Positions 11,001 to 23,906 of a stretch of DNA of 64,000 nt are shown piece after piece. The position numbers were made by a program, and so were the translations under genes. The stretch's first letter is position 1, and the number at the start of each line of letters is the position of its first letter. The stretch is from Cryoendolithus antarcticus (lineage: Eukaryota > Ascomycota > Dothideomycetes > Cladosporiales > Cladosporiaceae), in NCBI GenBank assembly GCA_002077065.1, contig NAJO01000010.1, positions 868,001 through 932,000 of the forward strand. Direction: 5' to 3'. The notes under the pieces were generated by a model that was given only the letters and a program-made list of their open reading frames with translations, was not told the DNA's origin and did no database searches.

Positions 11001-14000
11001 TGCACAGTCAACTCATTCGACTCGAGCCTTCGCTTACCACTGCAAGAGCTGGTTTCCTAGCAAATCTGCAGGCTTGGCTAGGAACGGTGTGTGATCTGCC
11101 GCGAGTACAGGCCTCCCGCTTTGACACCGCTCTTACTGCCGGCAACTCTGCATCTACCAACAAATACGCCGAGCTTGCGATCATGTCACTCGGCACCCTA
11201 GCACCTCTGTACGAGCGCATCGAGAGCAAGATCGAAGCTGCTCAAAGCTATGTGGACGAGTGGTTGCAATTCCAATCATTGTGGGATCTGCAGCTCGATC
11301 AAGTCGAGGACGATCTCGGTGATGAGCTGGACTTGTGGCTGCAGCTAATCCAGGAGATCCGCCAAAAGCGTGACACATTTGATACGTCTGGCATGCGTCG
11401 CTCTTTCGGCCATCTCGTCATAGACTACGAGCAAGTACAAGCTAAAGTCAATGCCAAGTACGATCAATGGCAGCATGACCTACTTGGCCACTTCGCCAGT
11501 CTGTTCGCCAATCGCATGGTAGACGTCTACACAGAGCTACAACGTGCCCGGAAGGATCTCGAGGGTCAAAGTATGCAGACGGCATCGACATCGCAGGCGG
11601 TCTCATTCATTACAGTTGTCCAGACCTGCAAGCGGAATGTGAAGACTTGGGAGCCTGAGATGGACACATTCCGTCAAGGCCAGCAGACTCTGTCGCGCCT
11701 GCGCTTCCAGCAACCCAAAGATTGGCTGTACGTGGAACAAGTCGACCATGAATGGACTGCTCTTCTCGAAGTCCTCGATCGGAAAGGCAAACTTATTGCA
11801 GACCAATCTGACGCTCTCCGTTCTAAGATCGTCGCCGAAGACGGCGTGGTGTCAAGGCGAGTGGTCGAAGTCACCGAGCGCTGGAACGAAGAGCGCCCTG
11901 TCGCAGGCTCAATACCACCAGCAGAAGCAGTGTCAACGCTTGATCGCTTCGATCGGGAGCTCAGTCAGCTGAGCGAGCAGTCAGAGATGGTCTCGAAGGC
12001 AAAGGAAGCGCTCCAACTGCCTGCGAGTCCAGACAACATGCTGGCCACGTTGCTTGAGGAGGTGCAGGACTTTAAGTCTGTGTGGGCGAATCTGTCCATA
12101 GTGTGGGCACAGATCAGCGACCTCCGAGACCAGCCCTGGAACAGCATACAGCCTCGTAAGCTTCGGCAGTCATTGGAGAACCTCATCAAGACTACGAAGG
12201 AGATGCCCAGCCGTATGCGGCAATATGCTGCATTCGAGCACGTGCAGTCCGAGCTGCGCCAGCTGCTCAAAGTCAATCCTCTACTGACCGAGATGAGATC
12301 TGATGCCGTGCGAGAGCGCCACTGGGCCAAGATCTTCAAGGCCCTGCAGCCATCGAAGCGCTACTCCGCTGTATCGATGACATTGGGCAACGTATGGGAC
12401 CTTCGACTGGGTCCTAGTGAGGCTGTCATCAAGGATGTTATAACGCAGGCGCAAGGCGAGATGGCACTCGAGGAGTTCGTGCGCTCTGTGCGCGAGCACT
12501 GGCAAAGTTACAGCCTGGACCTCGTGCAGTACCAGAATAAGTGCCGACTCATCCGTGGCTGGGACGAGCTGTTCGCTAAGTGCAGTGAGAATCTGAATTC
12601 ACTCCAGGCAATGAGGCACTCGCCTTACTACAAGGAGTTCGAGGAGGAGGCGTCGGCATGGGAGGACAAGCTCAATCGGGTGCATGTACTCTTTGATGTC
12701 TGGATCGACGTGCAGCGACAGTGGGTCTACCTGGAGGGCGTCTTCACTGGTAACGCGGACATCAAGCACTTGCTCCCTGTCGAGTCATCGCGCTTCGCCA
12801 ACATCAACAGCGAGTTCATGGCGGTGCTCAAAAAGGTGTATAAGTCGCCGCAGGTGCTCGAAGTGCTTAATATTCCGGAAGTACAGAAATCGCTCGAACG
12901 CTTAGCAGATCTGCTTAACAAGATACAGAAGGCGCTCGGTGAGTACCTGGAGAGAGAGCGTGTTGCCTTCCCTCGCTTCTACTTTGTAGGTGATGAGGAT
13001 CTACTAGAAATCATTGGCAACAGCAATGATACGCAGCGCATTGCTAAGCATCTCCGCAAGATGTTTGCAGGCATTGCTGGGCTTACTATTGAGAATGACA
13101 CCACGATCACTGGCCTGACATCGAAGGAGGGCGAGACTCTTGTGCTTCGCAAGCCCATTTCGTTAGCGACGACGCCTAAGATCAATGAGTGGCTGAAGGC
13201 ACTGGAAGAGTCTATGCGGCACACTCTTGCGGAGACCTTGAATGAGGGTGTCACAGCCTTCGCGCAGCTCAGTGATGACGATGACGAGGCTTTCGACAAC
13301 TACACCGCCACGTACCCAGCGCAGATCGCCGTGCTCGCCGCTCAGTGTTGCTGGACTTCTCGCGTCAGCGCTGCACTGGACAAGGGCGGCAACGCACTGC
13401 AGAGCCTATTCGAATCACAGGTCCATCGGTTGAAGGTCTTGGCTGCGACTGTGCTCAAAGACCTCGACTCCTTACACCGCAAGAAATGCGAGCACCTGAT
13501 CACCGAATTCGTGCACCAACGAGATCTCATCGAGAAGCTAATCAAAGGCGGCGCTGACTCGTCAAAGCACTACCTCTGGCTGCTTGCAATGAGGTATGAG
13601 TTTGACGGCGCTGCCAGTCCATTCGACAGAGTGCAGATCCAGGTGGCCAACGCCTCCTTAGCGTACGGCTTTGAGTATCTTGGTGTACCTGAGCGTCTTG
13701 TGCGGACACCTCTCACAGATCGCTGCTTTCTCACATTGTCTCAAGCACTGTCGCAGCGTTTGGGAGGCTCACCATACGGTCCTGCAGGCACAGGCAAGAC
13801 GGAGTCTGTCAAGGCGCTTGGCGTTCAGCTGGGTCGCTTCACTTTGGTCTTCAACTGCGACGACACCTTCGACTTCCAGGCTATGGGTCGCATCTTTCTC
13901 GGTATCTCCCAGGTCGGTGCCTGGGGCTGCTTCGATGAATTCAATCGTCTCGAGGAGCGTATATTGTCAGCTGTCTCACAGCAGATTCAGAACATTCAGC

Positions 14001-17000
14001 TTGGTCTTCGCAAGCGTATCACGGACTCCAACGCTCAGATTGACCTTGTCGGTAGGCAATTGAAGGTGCATGCATTGACAGGCATGTTCATCACCATGAA
14101 CCCTGGCTACGCTGGCCGATCAAATCTGCCCGACAACTTGAAAAAGCTCTTCCGCAGCGTGGCAATGTCCAAGCCCGACAAGGAGCTCATTGCTGAAGTC
14201 ATGCTGTACTCCCAAGGCTTCGCTGAGGCAAAGACACTCTCTCGCCAGACTGTGCCGTTCTTTGACCAGTGCAGCAGCACTCTGTCGAACCAGCCTCACT
14301 ACGACTTTGGTTTACGAGCACTGAAAAGTGTGCTCGTCAGCTCTGGCGGACTTAAGCGGTTGCGCTTATCTGGAGCTCAAGAGCCTGTCGTGGAAGCCAA
14401 CATGGAGGCGCAAATCTTAGTGCAGAGCATACGCGAGACGATTGCACCCAAGCTTGTACGCGAAGATGCGGCACTCATGGTGTCGATTGAGCAGCAAGCG
14501 TTCCCTGGCATCCAGTATGTACCTGCTGCGCTAGAAAGCCTCCGAGCTGCGTTACACGAGGTCGTTGCAGAGCGAAAGCTGGTTGCTACGGATGTGTGGA
14601 TGACCAAAGTCCTACAGCTGTATCAGATCCAGAGTCTGCATCATGGTGTCATGATGGTCGGCAGCTCTGGCACGGGTAAGTCAAATGCATGGCAGACTTT
14701 GCTTGCCGCCCTCCAGCGCGTGGATGGCATTGAGGGCGTGTGCCATGTCATCGATCCTAAGGTCATGTCCAAGGAAAGTCTGTATGGAAGCCTTGACAGC
14801 ATGACTCGAGAATGGACGGATGGCTTGTTCACGAGCATATTGCGCAAGGTGGTCGACAACCTGCGAGGCGAAGAGACCAAGCGCCACTGGATCGTCTTTG
14901 ACGGCGATGTCGATCCCGAGTGGGTCGAGAATCTGAACAGCGTGTTGGACGACAACAAGCTACTCACTCTGCCCAATGGTGAGCGCCTCAGCTTGCCTCC
15001 GAATGTCCGCATCATGTTCGAAGTCGAGACACTAAAGTACGCCACACTTGCGACGGTCAGCCGATGTGGTATGGTGTGGTTCAGTGACGATACCGTGGAC
15101 GTCGATGTGATGCTGTCGAGATATATTGCTCAGCTGCGGACTGCAACGTTCGAAGACCTTGACGAGGACGCAGCAACGCCTGCTTCCACCGATCTCAGAC
15201 TCGCTAGTCAATCACTGATGGCCGACATACTGCAGCGCCAGCTGACGTCCAACAATTTCCTTATTGAGGCGTTGACACATTGCCTGCCGTATCACCACAT
15301 CATGAAGTTCACATCTATTCGTGCGCTTGGCACACTCTTCTCGCTCATGCGAAAGGCTTGCCGTTCGATACTGGAGTACAACATCCAGCACTCCGACTTT
15401 CCCCTTGGTGACGAGCAGATTGAGGCGTATCTATCGAAGAAACTCCTTCTCGGCGCAGTCTGGGCGTTCACTGGAGATTGTCCACTAGTCGAGCGCATGG
15501 CTTTTGGCAACTACATCGCGAGCATGGCCACGGTCGATGTTCCCACGCTCAGCAACACTGCATCATTGATTGACTACGATGCCACACTGCCGAACGCCAC
15601 TTGGACGCCATGGCAGAGTCAAGTGCCAACAATCGAGGTGAACACTCACTCGGTCACGCAGACTGACTTGGTGGTGCCCACACTGGACACTGTTCGTCAT
15701 GAGGAGATCTTGTACTCGTTCCTTGCTGAGCACAAGCCACTGCTGCTCTGTGGTCCGCCCGGCTCTGGCAAGACCATGACGCTGTTCAGCGCATTGCGTA
15801 AGCTGCCGAACATGGAAGTCGTCGGTCTGAATTTCTCAAGCGCCACCACGCCAGACCTACTTGTCAAGACACTGGAACAGTACTGTGACTACAAGAAGTC
15901 GCTCAGCGGCGTAACGATGGCACCCAAGCAGATCGGACGCTGGCTCGTGGTGTTCTGCGACGAGATCAACCTGCCAGCACCTGACAAGTATGGTACACAG
16001 CGTGTCATCTCCTTTCTCAGACAGCTTGTTGAGCATGGCGGCTTCTGGAAGACCAACACCAAGAGCTGGGTTAGCCTTGAGCGCATCCAATTCGTCGGCG
16101 CTTGCAATCCTCCCACCGACGCTGGCCGTACGCCACTTGGTCTGCGCTTCCTCAGACACGCTCCGCTAGTCATGGTCGACTACCCGGGCGAGGTCTCGCT
16201 GACACAGATCTATGGCACCTTCAACAGCGCGATCTTAAAGATCATCCCTACCCTGCGCGGCTATGCCGATGCACTGACAACTTCGATGATCAAAGTCTAC
16301 CTGCAGTCACAGCAGCGCTTCACGCCAGACATACAGCCGCACTACGTGTACTCGCCTCGTGAGCTCACACGGTGGGTGCGAGCCATCTATGAAGCGATCC
16401 GGCCACTTGAGACCTTGTCACTGGAAGGGCTTATGCGCATCTGGGCGCACGAAGCCCTGCGGCTATTCTCCGACAGGCTGATCGCGGAAGATGAGCGAGA
16501 GTGGACTGAAGCTACTGTCAATCGCATCGCACTTGAGCACTTTCCCAACATTGATGACCAGGTGGCATTGCAGAGACCAATCCTGTTTTCCAACTGGCTT
16601 TCCAAGAACTACGTCCCCGTCGACCGCGACCAGCTTAGAGACTTTGTCAAGGCAAGACTGCGGACGTTCTGCGAGGAAGAGCTTGATGTGCCACTGATCT
16701 TGTTCAACGATGTACTCGAGCACGTGCTTCGCATAGACCGCGTGTTCCGTCAAGCTCAAGGCCATCTGATACTCATCGGAGTGAGTGGTAGCGGCAAAAC
16801 GACGCTATCGCGCTTCGTGGCATGGATGAATGGACTTTCAGTCTTTCAGATCAAGGTGCATGGCAACTACTCTGCCGAAGACTTCGATGAGGATCTTCGG
16901 AACGTACTGCGACGCTGCGGGTGCAAGGGCGAGAAAATCTGCTTCATCATGGACGAAGCGAATGTTCTTGACTCTGGTTTCCTCGAGCGCATGAACACAC

Positions 17001-20000
17001 TGCTCGCCAATGGCGAGGTGCCTGGTCTGTTTGAGGGCGACGAGTATGCCACCCTGATGACGGCATGCAAGGAAGGAGCACAGCGACAAGGTCTCTTATT
17101 GGACTCTCAAGAAGAGCTATACAAGTGGTTCACGCAGCAAATCGTTCGAAATCTGCATGTGGTGTTTACAATGAATCCTCCGACCGAAGGCTTGTCCTCG
17201 AAGGCTGCTACCAGTCCAGCTCTGTTCAATCGCTGCGTGCTCAATTGGTTCGGAGACTGGTCAGATCAAGCATTGTTCCAAGTAGCGTACGAGCTCACAC
17301 AGTCTGTCGACATCGATCGCGGTACCTACACTGCTCCCGACACCCTGCCGATCGAATACTCGCAGCTCGTCATGCCCCCATCTCACCGCGATGCCGTAGT
17401 CAACTCGATGGTGCACGTCCACCACTCGCTGCTAGGCATCAACGTCAAACTCAAGCAGCAGCAGAATAAGACAACCTTCTTGACACCTCGCCAGTACCTC
17501 GATTTCACTGCGCAATTCGTGAAATTACTCAACGAGAAGCGAGATAGCTTGGAGGAGCAGCAACGGCATCTAAATGTTGGACTCGACAAACTGCGAGAGA
17601 CTGTTGCTAAGGTCTCCGACCTGAAGAAGAGTCTAGCTGAGAAGAAGACGGAGCTCGAGCGTAAGGATGTGCAGGCGAGCGAGAAGCTACAGCGCATGGT
17701 CGCAGACCAGCGAGAGGCTGAGCAGCGCCGAGCCGCGTCGCTGGAAATCCAGGTCGCACTTGAGAAGCAGGAGAGGGGTGTGACCGAGCGTCGCGAGGTG
17801 GTGCTGAGCGATCTGGCTACCGCCGAGCCTGCTGTCATTGAGGCGCAGCGGAGTGTCAACAACATCAAGCGCCAGCACCTCACCGAAGTGCGGTCCATGC
17901 AGAATCCGCCGTCAAGCGTCAAGCTTGCGCTTGAGGCAGTATGCACGCTACTCGGCCACAAGGCGACGGACTGGAGGAGCATTGTTGCTGTAGTACGCAA
18001 AGACGACTTCATCGCCAGCATTGTCAATTACGATAACGAGAGGATGATGACACCCAGTCACCGCAAGAAGATGAGAGCCGAGTATCTCTCGAACGAGGAT
18101 TTTACCTTCGAGAGAGTGCATCGTGCAAGCAGAGCTTGCGGACCACTAGTGCAGTGGGTGGAGGCACAAGTAATCTACTCTGAGATCCTCGATAGAGTCG
18201 GACCACTCAGAGAAGAAGTCGAGCAGCTCGAAGACGAGGCCTTGCAGACGAAGGCAGAGGCCAAGATGATCGAAAATACCCTGACCGAGCTCGAGCAGAG
18301 CATTGCCACTTACAAGTCGGAATACGCTACTCTGATCAGCCAAACCGAAGCCATAAAGGCTGAGATGAGCCGCGTACAGTCCAAGGTCAGCCGCAGCATG
18401 CGTCTACTTGACAGTCTGTCCTCCGAGCGTGTGCGTTGGGAGGAAAGCAGCACAACATTCGAAACGCAGATGAAGACATTGATCGGCGACGTCTTCCTCG
18501 CTTCCGCTTTCTTGGCGTATGGCGGTCTGTACGACCAGCAGTATCGACGAACAATGCTCGAAGACTGGTCACACCACTTGTCCGCATCTGGCATCCAATT
18601 CAAGACTGGCAATCCACTGTCTGAGTATCTGTCAACGGCAGATGAGAGACAGCAGTGGCACAATCACGCCTTGCCGGTGGACGACTTGTGCACAGAGAAC
18701 GCCATCATGTTGAAGAGATACAACCGCTACCCCCTGATCATCGACCCATCTGGCCGTGTCGCCGAGTTCTTACAGAATGAGAGTAAAGATCGTCGCTTGA
18801 CTGTGACCAGCTTCCTCGACAGTGGCTTTGTCAAGCAGCTAGAGAGTGCCTTACGTTTCGGCAATCCGATTCTTATCCAGGACGCAGAGCACATCGATCC
18901 GATCCTCAATCACGTACTCAACAAAGAATACCAGCGGACTGGCGGGCGTGTCCTTATTCAACTCGGTAGACAAGAGATCGACTTCTCGCCCGCTTTCAAA
19001 TTGTACCTCTCAACCAGAGACCCATCCGCAGCATTCGCTCCGGACATTTGCAGCAGGACCACCTTCGTCAACTTCACGGTCACCCAGAGTAGTCTGAGGA
19101 CTCAAACGCTCAACGAAGTGCTCAAGTCAGAACGCCCAGACGTCGACGAACGTCGCTCCAATCTGGTCAAGATGCAAGGCGAGTTTACGCATCGGTTACG
19201 CAGGCTCGAGCGCATGCTTCTGCAAGCTCTAAACGACTCTCGTGGCAATATATTGGACGACGAAAATGTGATCCGAACTCTGGAAACGCTCAAGAACGAG
19301 GCTGCTGAGATCACCACTAAGGCTGCTGAGACTGAAGGTGTTATGGACGAAGTCAACACGATCATGGACACGTACGACATCATCGCAAGATCCTCCTCGG
19401 CAATCTTTGCTGTGCTGGAGCAATTGTACCACATGCATCACTTCTACCAGTTCTCGCTGCAGTACTTTATCAACATCTTTGGCAAGGTATTGGCGACTGC
19501 CCGTGCGTCGACAGAGCGCCAGCCTAAAGCACGCGTGGATGCAGTGCTGCAAGATTTGTTCAGTACTGCCTTCCGCGAGACTTCGGTGTCTTTGCTGCAG
19601 AAGGATCGTCTTACGTTTGCAGTGCTCCTAGCCCAAGCTGCGCCATTGCCGATGGACAAGACTGTGATCGACTTGCTCATCGACGAGAAGTTGGTCATCC
19701 AGGACATCAGCTCCAGTCCGGACATGAAGTCGCGAGCCATCACTGCGGCATCGGGTCTGAGTGCACTTCGTCCTGCCATGAGCAAGATCAGTGACGCAGA
19801 CATGCACCGCTTCTGTACCGAAGAGGAAGCGGAAGCTTGCACGCCAGGCTTCGATGACGAGGAGAACGTGAACGACCGAGCGCTGAAGCGACTCTTACTG
19901 GTAAAGCTCATACGAGTCGACCGACTTGTCCCTGCAACAGAGCGCTTCATCACCACAGTCTTTGGCGCCGGCTTCCTCGACTTCAACGAGGACCTTGGCC

Positions 20001-21004
20001 GCATTGTAACGGAGACCACCTCAAATGCGCCAATCGCTCTCTGCGCAAGCCCCGGCTTCGACGCAAGCTACAAAGTCGACCAGCTCGTCGAGCGTACTAG
20101 GACGACCTGCGCGAATGTGGCAATGGGCTCCAATGAAAGCATTGCCAGCGCAGATGCCGCGCTCGCTCGCGCAGCAGCGAACGGCACTTGGGTCCTGATC
20201 AAGAACGTCCACCTCGCTCCAGACTGGCTGCAGAACCTGGTCAAGCGCATCGACTCTGTCAAGCCTCACATCGACTTCCGTCTGTTCCTGTCGATGGAGA
20301 CCAGCGACAAGATCCCACCTTCTCTACTGCGAGCATCCCGTGTTCTGATGTACGAGCAACCAGCCGGCATCCGAGCCAACATGCGCGATTCGCTTTCGTC
20401 GCTGCCAGAGCGAGTGCTCACCCAGCCGGTAGAGAAAGCGCGTGTGCACTTTTTGCTTTCCTACATGCACGCAGTCGTCCAGGAGCGGCTTCGCTACGCG
20501 CCGCGACTTGGCTGGAAGAAGCTTTGGGAGTTCAACGACGCAGACTATGACTGTTGCGCGTTCATCTTGCAGTGGTGGATCGACAATGCCGGCAAGGGCC
20601 GATCAAACGTCGCACCCAGGAGCATTCCGTGGGAGATGCTGAGAGTGCTCGTCGCTGAGATGTACGGTGGCAAGGTGGATGATGTAGGGGATATGGCTGA
20701 GCTTGAGGCGCTGGCCGCGAAGACACTGACCGCTGAAGCCTTCGAAGACGATTTCAACCTCATTGGTGAAGTGGCTGGGGACAGCACAGTCGGCATGCCG
20801 TTGCCTGTTGGTACTACGAAAGCAGATTTCCTGCAGTGGGTGAATGGACTGCCGGAGAGGGAGCCGCCCACGTACCTGGGGCTGCCAGGGAACGCAGAGA
20901 AGCTGTTACTGGTAGCGCACGCGGAGGGTATGTTGAAGAACATGAAGAGGGTGATGGAGGTTCTAGATGAGAGTGAGCACGTCATGGCGGAGGTCGGAGA
21001 GTAA
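8042..21004 (+). CDS. nudA: Cytoplasmic dynein 1 heavy chain
   Basis: Minus-end-directed microtubule motor for nuclear positioning and endosome and vesicle transport. One uninterrupted frame of 4320 aa, full length for fungal cytoplasmic dynein. The N-terminal tail and linker span about residues 1-1880. The AAA ring follows with P-loops at about 1912 ([11 protein letters not shown]1), 2207 ([11 protein letters not shown]2), 2571 ([11 protein letters not shown]3) and 2916 ([11 protein letters not shown]4); Walker B of AAA1 is CFDEFNRL. The antiparallel stalk and microtubule-binding domain lie at about 3180-3470, beginning [23 protein letters not shown]5, AAA6 and the C-terminal region complete it. 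All nucleotide-binding motifs look intact. The start is ATGATGGAG at 8042; I see no need for introns, which is notable over 13 kb. Confidence 0.96.
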   Translation: MMEEPVIQNGNGVPNGGPHPTTPTTTPTQDIIHYLTNVLEVTLGATDDELRSDGSLLCASLLEDTLARCTRFAQEAQVALYVLKEAAKISETSGADDEDAEDHAVYTLRPDLTYSSRTLGCVAFLKRPAPITSELPVSRQVSVINLPVSGVAGSTGESRSPYESLHSLLRGAIAPFFEAAARGLDPSGTRLKPEGDSRTGVNGARRRLAELDSSLLNLLHNSEVLEPKLQIHDAVRRQLDDAHGDVQAALAQIPEELLTNSMILNKIQSMANDWIRQIRDFTKQADERPVGNATQEKNFWLSMEQAIESIEEELAGPGVQLSMKILEKAKRHGTTASFSTDTGLREAKDRVQRYNQIFSAFPIEDVLNCTSVGKLYEATKEVLSHLNKKLRLCPQYPIKRAIELVEAISGDIDTRLHDLVHGRVLMQMDFEDFLKLTTKISEIWEVWDDAVKDFTNVAREMTRRRSDKFVPIKVSRQHGKTQDRVDYVETFRRNHEQLQRTIGSVLGGDDAANENADESLLAGGVGDVDAIEDIQQAYGAVKDVDVLDVSPEGERLWAQAETTYNERTARVENSIIARLRDRLAVAKTATEMFRVFAKFNALFVRPKIRGAIAEYQTQLINNVKDDIEGLQLRFTHQYGQSESHAMAQLHDLPPISGAVIRARQVERQLDSYMSRIEDILGSKWAQHTEGQRLFALGERFRERLNTRPIFDDWLRDITKRHLSISGRLFTIVHNRVQGNRLDIHVNFDSQVITLFKEVRNLLWLNFSVPHAISNVSKEARRVYPFAVSLMESLNTYEQANLAIERMEPVAVLLSGYRSAVQGFIAKGAPLRWDTFVLAYDVHMRQASKESAEGVALRAPAGDNRHVQFVSDLGNAISTLQSKVSTLATIQTASHAALQELQSCAFTQDALRTQLEAAQRAVDQLNLDSYANIPFWVDGLNAKIVDILLSRLQQALKDWADEFDNPHPVAHKEVGVPNIDPYTHDIVMHSQLIRLEPSLTTARAGFLANLQAWLGTVCDLPRVQASRFDTALTAGNSASTNKYAELAIMSLGTLAPLYERIESKIEAAQSYVDEWLQFQSLWDLQLDQVEDDLGDELDLWLQLIQEIRQKRDTFDTSGMRRSFGHLVIDYEQVQAKVNAKYDQWQHDLLGHFASLFANRMVDVYTELQRARKDLEGQSMQTASTSQAVSFITVVQTCKRNVKTWEPEMDTFRQGQQTLSRLRFQQPKDWLYVEQVDHEWTALLEVLDRKGKLIADQSDALRSKIVAEDGVVSRRVVEVTERWNEERPVAGSIPPAEAVSTLDRFDRELSQLSEQSEMVSKAKEALQLPASPDNMLATLLEEVQDFKSVWANLSIVWAQISDLRDQPWNSIQPRKLRQSLENLIKTTKEMPSRMRQYAAFEHVQSELRQLLKVNPLLTEMRSDAVRERHWAKIFKALQPSKRYSAVSMTLGNVWDLRLGPSEAVIKDVITQAQGEMALEEFVRSVREHWQSYSLDLVQYQNKCRLIRGWDELFAKCSENLNSLQAMRHSPYYKEFEEEASAWEDKLNRVHVLFDVWIDVQRQWVYLEGVFTGNADIKHLLPVESSRFANINSEFMAVLKKVYKSPQVLEVLNIPEVQKSLERLADLLNKIQKALGEYLERERVAFPRFYFVGDEDLLEIIGNSNDTQRIAKHLRKMFAGIAGLTIENDTTITGLTSKEGETLVLRKPISLATTPKINEWLKALEESMRHTLAETLNEGVTAFAQLSDDDDEAFDNYTATYPAQIAVLAAQCCWTSRVSAALDKGGNALQSLFESQVHRLKVLAATVLKDLDSLHRKKCEHLITEFVHQRDLIEKLIKGGADSSKHYLWLLAMRYEFDGAASPFDRVQIQVANASLAYGFEYLGVPERLVRTPLTDRCFLTLSQALSQRLGGSPYGPAGTGKTESVKALGVQLGRFTLVFNCDDTFDFQAMGRIFLGISQVGAWGCFDEFNRLEERILSAVSQQIQNIQLGLRKRITDSNAQIDLVGRQLKVHALTGMFITMNPGYAGRSNLPDNLKKLFRSVAMSKPDKELIAEVMLYSQGFAEAKTLSRQTVPFFDQCSSTLSNQPHYDFGLRALKSVLVSSGGLKRLRLSGAQEPVVEANMEAQILVQSIRETIAPKLVREDAALMVSIEQQAFPGIQYVPAALESLRAALHEVVAERKLVATDVWMTKVLQLYQIQSLHHGVMMVGSSGTGKSNAWQTLLAALQRVDGIEGVCHVIDPKVMSKESLYGSLDSMTREWTDGLFTSILRKVVDNLRGEETKRHWIVFDGDVDPEWVENLNSVLDDNKLLTLPNGERLSLPPNVRIMFEVETLKYATLATVSRCGMVWFSDDTVDVDVMLSRYIAQLRTATFEDLDEDAATPASTDLRLASQSLMADILQRQLTSNNFLIEALTHCLPYHHIMKFTSIRALGTLFSLMRKACRSILEYNIQHSDFPLGDEQIEAYLSKKLLLGAVWAFTGDCPLVERMAFGNYIASMATVDVPTLSNTASLIDYDATLPNATWTPWQSQVPTIEVNTHSVTQTDLVVPTLDTVRHEEILYSFLAEHKPLLLCGPPGSGKTMTLFSALRKLPNMEVVGLNFSSATTPDLLVKTLEQYCDYKKSLSGVTMAPKQIGRWLVVFCDEINLPAPDKYGTQRVISFLRQLVEHGGFWKTNTKSWVSLERIQFVGACNPPTDAGRTPLGLRFLRHAPLVMVDYPGEVSLTQIYGTFNSAILKIIPTLRGYADALTTSMIKVYLQSQQRFTPDIQPHYVYSPRELTRWVRAIYEAIRPLETLSLEGLMRIWAHEALRLFSDRLIAEDEREWTEATVNRIALEHFPNIDDQVALQRPILFSNWLSKNYVPVDRDQLRDFVKARLRTFCEEELDVPLILFNDVLEHVLRIDRVFRQAQGHLILIGVSGSGKTTLSRFVAWMNGLSVFQIKVHGNYSAEDFDEDLRNVLRRCGCKGEKICFIMDEANVLDSGFLERMNTLLANGEVPGLFEGDEYATLMTACKEGAQRQGLLLDSQEELYKWFTQQIVRNLHVVFTMNPPTEGLSSKAATSPALFNRCVLNWFGDWSDQALFQVAYELTQSVDIDRGTYTAPDTLPIEYSQLVMPPSHRDAVVNSMVHVHHSLLGINVKLKQQQNKTTFLTPRQYLDFTAQFVKLLNEKRDSLEEQQRHLNVGLDKLRETVAKVSDLKKSLAEKKTELERKDVQASEKLQRMVADQREAEQRRAASLEIQVALEKQERGVTERREVVLSDLATAEPAVIEAQRSVNNIKRQHLTEVRSMQNPPSSVKLALEAVCTLLGHKATDWRSIVAVVRKDDFIASIVNYDNERMMTPSHRKKMRAEYLSNEDFTFERVHRASRACGPLVQWVEAQVIYSEILDRVGPLREEVEQLEDEALQTKAEAKMIENTLTELEQSIATYKSEYATLISQTEAIKAEMSRVQSKVSRSMRLLDSLSSERVRWEESSTTFETQMKTLIGDVFLASAFLAYGGLYDQQYRRTMLEDWSHHLSASGIQFKTGNPLSEYLSTADERQQWHNHALPVDDLCTENAIMLKRYNRYPLIIDPSGRVAEFLQNESKDRRLTVTSFLDSGFVKQLESALRFGNPILIQDAEHIDPILNHVLNKEYQRTGGRVLIQLGRQEIDFSPAFKLYLSTRDPSAAFAPDICSRTTFVNFTVTQSSLRTQTLNEVLKSERPDVDERRSNLVKMQGEFTHRLRRLERMLLQALNDSRGNILDDENVIRTLETLKNEAAEITTKAAETEGVMDEVNTIMDTYDIIARSSSAIFAVLEQLYHMHHFYQFSLQYFINIFGKVLATARASTERQPKARVDAVLQDLFSTAFRETSVSLLQKDRLTFAVLLAQAAPLPMDKTVIDLLIDEKLVIQDISSSPDMKSRAITAASGLSALRPAMSKISDADMHRFCTEEEAEACTPGFDDEENVNDRALKRLLLVKLIRVDRLVPATERFITTVFGAGFLDFNEDLGRIVTETTSNAPIALCASPGFDASYKVDQLVERTRTTCANVAMGSNESIASADAALARAAANGTWVLIKNVHLAPDWLQNLVKRIDSVKPHIDFRLFLSMETSDKIPPSLLRASRVLMYEQPAGIRANMRDSLSSLPERVLTQPVEKARVHFLLSYMHAVVQERLRYAPRLGWKKLWEFNDADYDCCAFILQWWIDNAGKGRSNVAPRSIPWEMLRVLVAEMYGGKVDDVGDMAELEALAAKTLTAEAFEDDFNLIGEVAGDSTVGMPLPVGTTKADFLQWVNGLPEREPPTYLGLPGNAEKLLLVAHAEGMLKNMKRVMEVLDESEHVMAEVGE

Positions 21005-21411
21005 GGATCTGGGAATTCGTATGCAAGGTATTGGGCTGGGTTCAATGGCGTTAAGTAGGGCTGGAAAAGGGAGGGTTTGAGCGTCTACGCATTTGTATGG
21101 CGCCGAGAGGCTGAGCACAGGCGCGCTGATACCCCGGTTCGAGACTGGCATGGGTAGGCGTACTTCTAGTATCGAAAATTGTACAATTGCGTCCCACGTT
21201 GTCCACAACTACTAGTGTCGCTGACAGATTCACTCTGATCGGCTTTCTGTTGCCTAACGACCGGCATATCAATTCACGTTCGAGGCACTGCTGGATACAT
21301 GCTATGCCTTCGTATCGACCAATATGGACGTCAGCGTGCAGCGGATATAAGTCTGGAATATGATGCGAGGAAAATCTGTAAGCTGTGCGTGGGTATCTAG
21401 GTGTCATCGTT
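21005..21411. other. Convergent intergenic region
   Basis: This 407-bp stretch holds the 3' ends of the dynein gene (plus) and the GNAT gene (minus). No gene, RNA or repeat was recognised. A GGTTCGAGAC string near 21130 resembles a tRNA B-box but does not form a T-arm. Confidence 0.4.
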
Positions 21412-22788
21412 CTATCTCTTCTTCCCGCGTCCTTGACTCGATTCAAAAAGCTCCATCAAGAGCTCCCTCGACTTGCGATCCCGCTTGTCGAACTTCGAAT
21501 TGTACATGCGCCATAGTATCCGTTTCGAATCTGTGTAAAAGTCAGCCGTCTAGTACTCCTTGGCACATGGTAGACACTCACTAGCATGCTCCTCGGCAAA
21601 CTCAATACTCTCCGCGCCCTTCTTCTTCGCCTCCTTCACGGCATCCTCCAACAGTGCCAAACCCACGCCTTTGCGCCTGTACTTCAGTCTTACCGTCCAG
21701 GCTGTTATTTCGCCCCTCCAGGCCTTCTTCCGCTTCTGCCGACTCTCGCCAGACAGCCACTCAATGGCGACAGTCCCAATGATCTCCTCCCCAAACTTCG
21801 TCACTATCAGATCCGCATCTCCCAGCCACGCCCAGTTGATTTCTTCCGCCCCGAAGAGATAATCTTGCGTGAGCCATCGACATATGGCGAGAAAGATCAT
21901 GACCAATCCAGCACCCGTCGTCAGCACAACAGTCCAATCGTGCCCTCTCGTGTCATACATATATCTTGCAATAAAACTAATCAACCCTAGTACCAAGGCC
22001 ATGTTGATCGGGTGGAAAATGAGCGTCGTGTTGGCGGATTGCCGCATCTGTGCTACGCTGTCCGCTATTAGGCGAAGTGCCTCGAAACGGTCTTCATCGC
22101 TTCGCGCAACGTATGATTGCAGGTCTGGCACTCCTGCGAGAGGGTCATCGGGTTCGGACATCTCGATCGCGGAGTCTGCGGGTCCGGAAAGAGGGGAAGG
22201 CGGAGGAACGGAAGCTGCCGAGTTCACCATGCTCGATGGTGTTGACATTGGAGAGGGAGGTGGGGAGGCGTTCAGGCGAAGATTTGTGCGAAGGGAGGCG
22301 AAGAAGGCTGTGTTAAAAACTCATGGTTAGCCTCGATACTTCATGCCGTCACAACTCATAAAGGTCAATTTACCAGCACTAGTCCTATATCCAGGAATCT
22401 TTCTCCCAACAACACCAACACTTCCACTCTTCTGTAATTCTTGGAACCGTTGCCTCTGCAATTGCACCCTTGTACTCTCTTCTCTCTGCCCGTACTTAAA
22501 CGATCCTGGCGGTTGCAACAGCTGCGTAGCCGTCGAGCTTCCAGACCCTGAAAAGAAACTCCCAGCCTGCTGCTGCGAGCCTGATACAAGATAATTTCCA
22601 GCGTCGAAAATGCCGTTCGCAAGCTGCACATTCAGAAATCCAGATCGACTTCCAGCACTACTCTGACTGCTCCTTCTACCCGGCGATGAAGTATTTGACC
22701 AGCCGGCACTACTACCAACACTAGATGTCGAAGTCGAAGTCGAAGAAAAACTCCAGCTGGAAGGACCCCGATGATGCAAAGGCGCCAT
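21412..22788 (-). CDS. Membrane-anchored GNAT-family N-acetyltransferase
   Basis: I join two ORFs into one three-exon gene: 22788-22374, 22307-21582 and 21530-21412, giving 419 aa. Intron 1 (66 nt) has a GTAAAT donor, GGCTAACC branch site and AACACAG acceptor; intron 2 (51 nt) has GTGAGT and ACACAG. Both keep phase and remove the stop that would otherwise split the model. The N-terminal 140 residues are Ser/Gly-rich with FLNVQLANGIFDAGNYLVSG. Two hydrophobic segments lie at about 237-254 and 262-281. The acetyl-CoA motif follows at about 344-357 (VRLKYRRKGVGLALLEDA), and the C-terminus is basic (FDKRDRKSRELLMELF). The substrate is unknown. If intron 1 is wrong, the catalytic part starts at 22248 (MSTPSSMVNS) and the upstream ORF is a separate 153-aa protein. 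Confidence 0.7.
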
Positions 22789-23906
22789 GACCACCACAGC
22801 CAGCGCAAAGGTACATTTCTACCGGAGCCGTGTTCCACCCAGCAAGTCCAGAAAATATTACAAAATTGTCAGAGGCGCGCAACGTGCCTATTTGACTGGC
22901 GCCCACGCCTCGCTGCTGCAGTCGCGTAATGCGCTACGAGACCGTAGCTCTAGAATCGCGGTCCGGTTTTGTGGCTTCTGGCGGATAACGCCTTATCGCG
23001 ATAACGCCCTACTGGACCTACTCGCTCTGTAGGCCTCTCGAGCTCAACTGTTGGTTTGCTGCAGCAGAGCTGTTGGGACTGGCTTGGCGAGAGCTCTTCC
23101 TGGTTCAAACAGGCGAGAAACATCACTGGTGCAGCGAATGAGTGCGAATCGTTGATTTTTGGCGGGCACGCGACTGCGAGGCGCGGGATCTGCAAGTGAC
23201 ATGTGCCGCTGAAACTCAAAAGGCTGGGCAGACCTCGCTGTGCCCCTCAATTGGCATGCTTGTGTGTCTGACACGCATGTGGGATCGAATCTGAAACGTC
23301 AGAGGTCGTGCCGTGTGGATGGCGTTTCGAGAATCGGCACACCTCGGACACGGCGAGAACATCCCGGTTGTTGGACCGAGGGAGTTCGAAAGGTAAGAAT
23401 TGATATGGTCTGGCACGCGAATGACAGAAAAAAAGGACCTCTCGAGAACACATGGCAGTCGACAACGCCAGTATACACCACGCCGGAATGACGAGTGGAT
23501 GTAGACGCTGGCTATGAGGGATGCTGAATAAGACCGCTACTCTCGGCGACAGCCTAGGTAAGTACGTACACCACTTGCGGCATATAACAGCATCTTCATT
23601 CACAGTGGCTTACTGGGCGGTCCGCTTATATTGTCACTCGCGCGTTTGGACATGTGGAACGACGAGAGTAGGAACGTTGTTAATGAATATGCCATGGCAT
23701 CAAGCATGTACACAAATCGTAAGAGTGGCATCTGCACTCCACGGTTGCCTCCTCAACGCCGTGCAGAAGCCAGCCTGCCGCCCAGTTGCCTAATTCTCTC
23801 TATGATCTCTTCATACTGTATTCCAGTAGCCAGATCGTACCCCCCTAGCCGTTCTTCATGCGCCATTACTTCCCTTTACGTTCATCGCAAACTCTTATCG
23901 ATCACC
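22789..23906. promoter_or_regulatory. Intergenic region upstream of the GNAT gene
   Basis: This 1118-bp region contains the promoter of the minus-strand GNAT gene and the 3' flank of the SAT4-type kinase gene. ORFs here (for example 23247-23603 on the minus strand) lack conserved features or plausible splice structure. No RNA gene or repeat was seen. Confidence 0.4.

Noticed and set aside
21120..21150. tRNA B-box-like GGTTCGAGAC
   Set aside because: Flanking bases do not pair as a T-arm and no A-box lies at a suitable distance.
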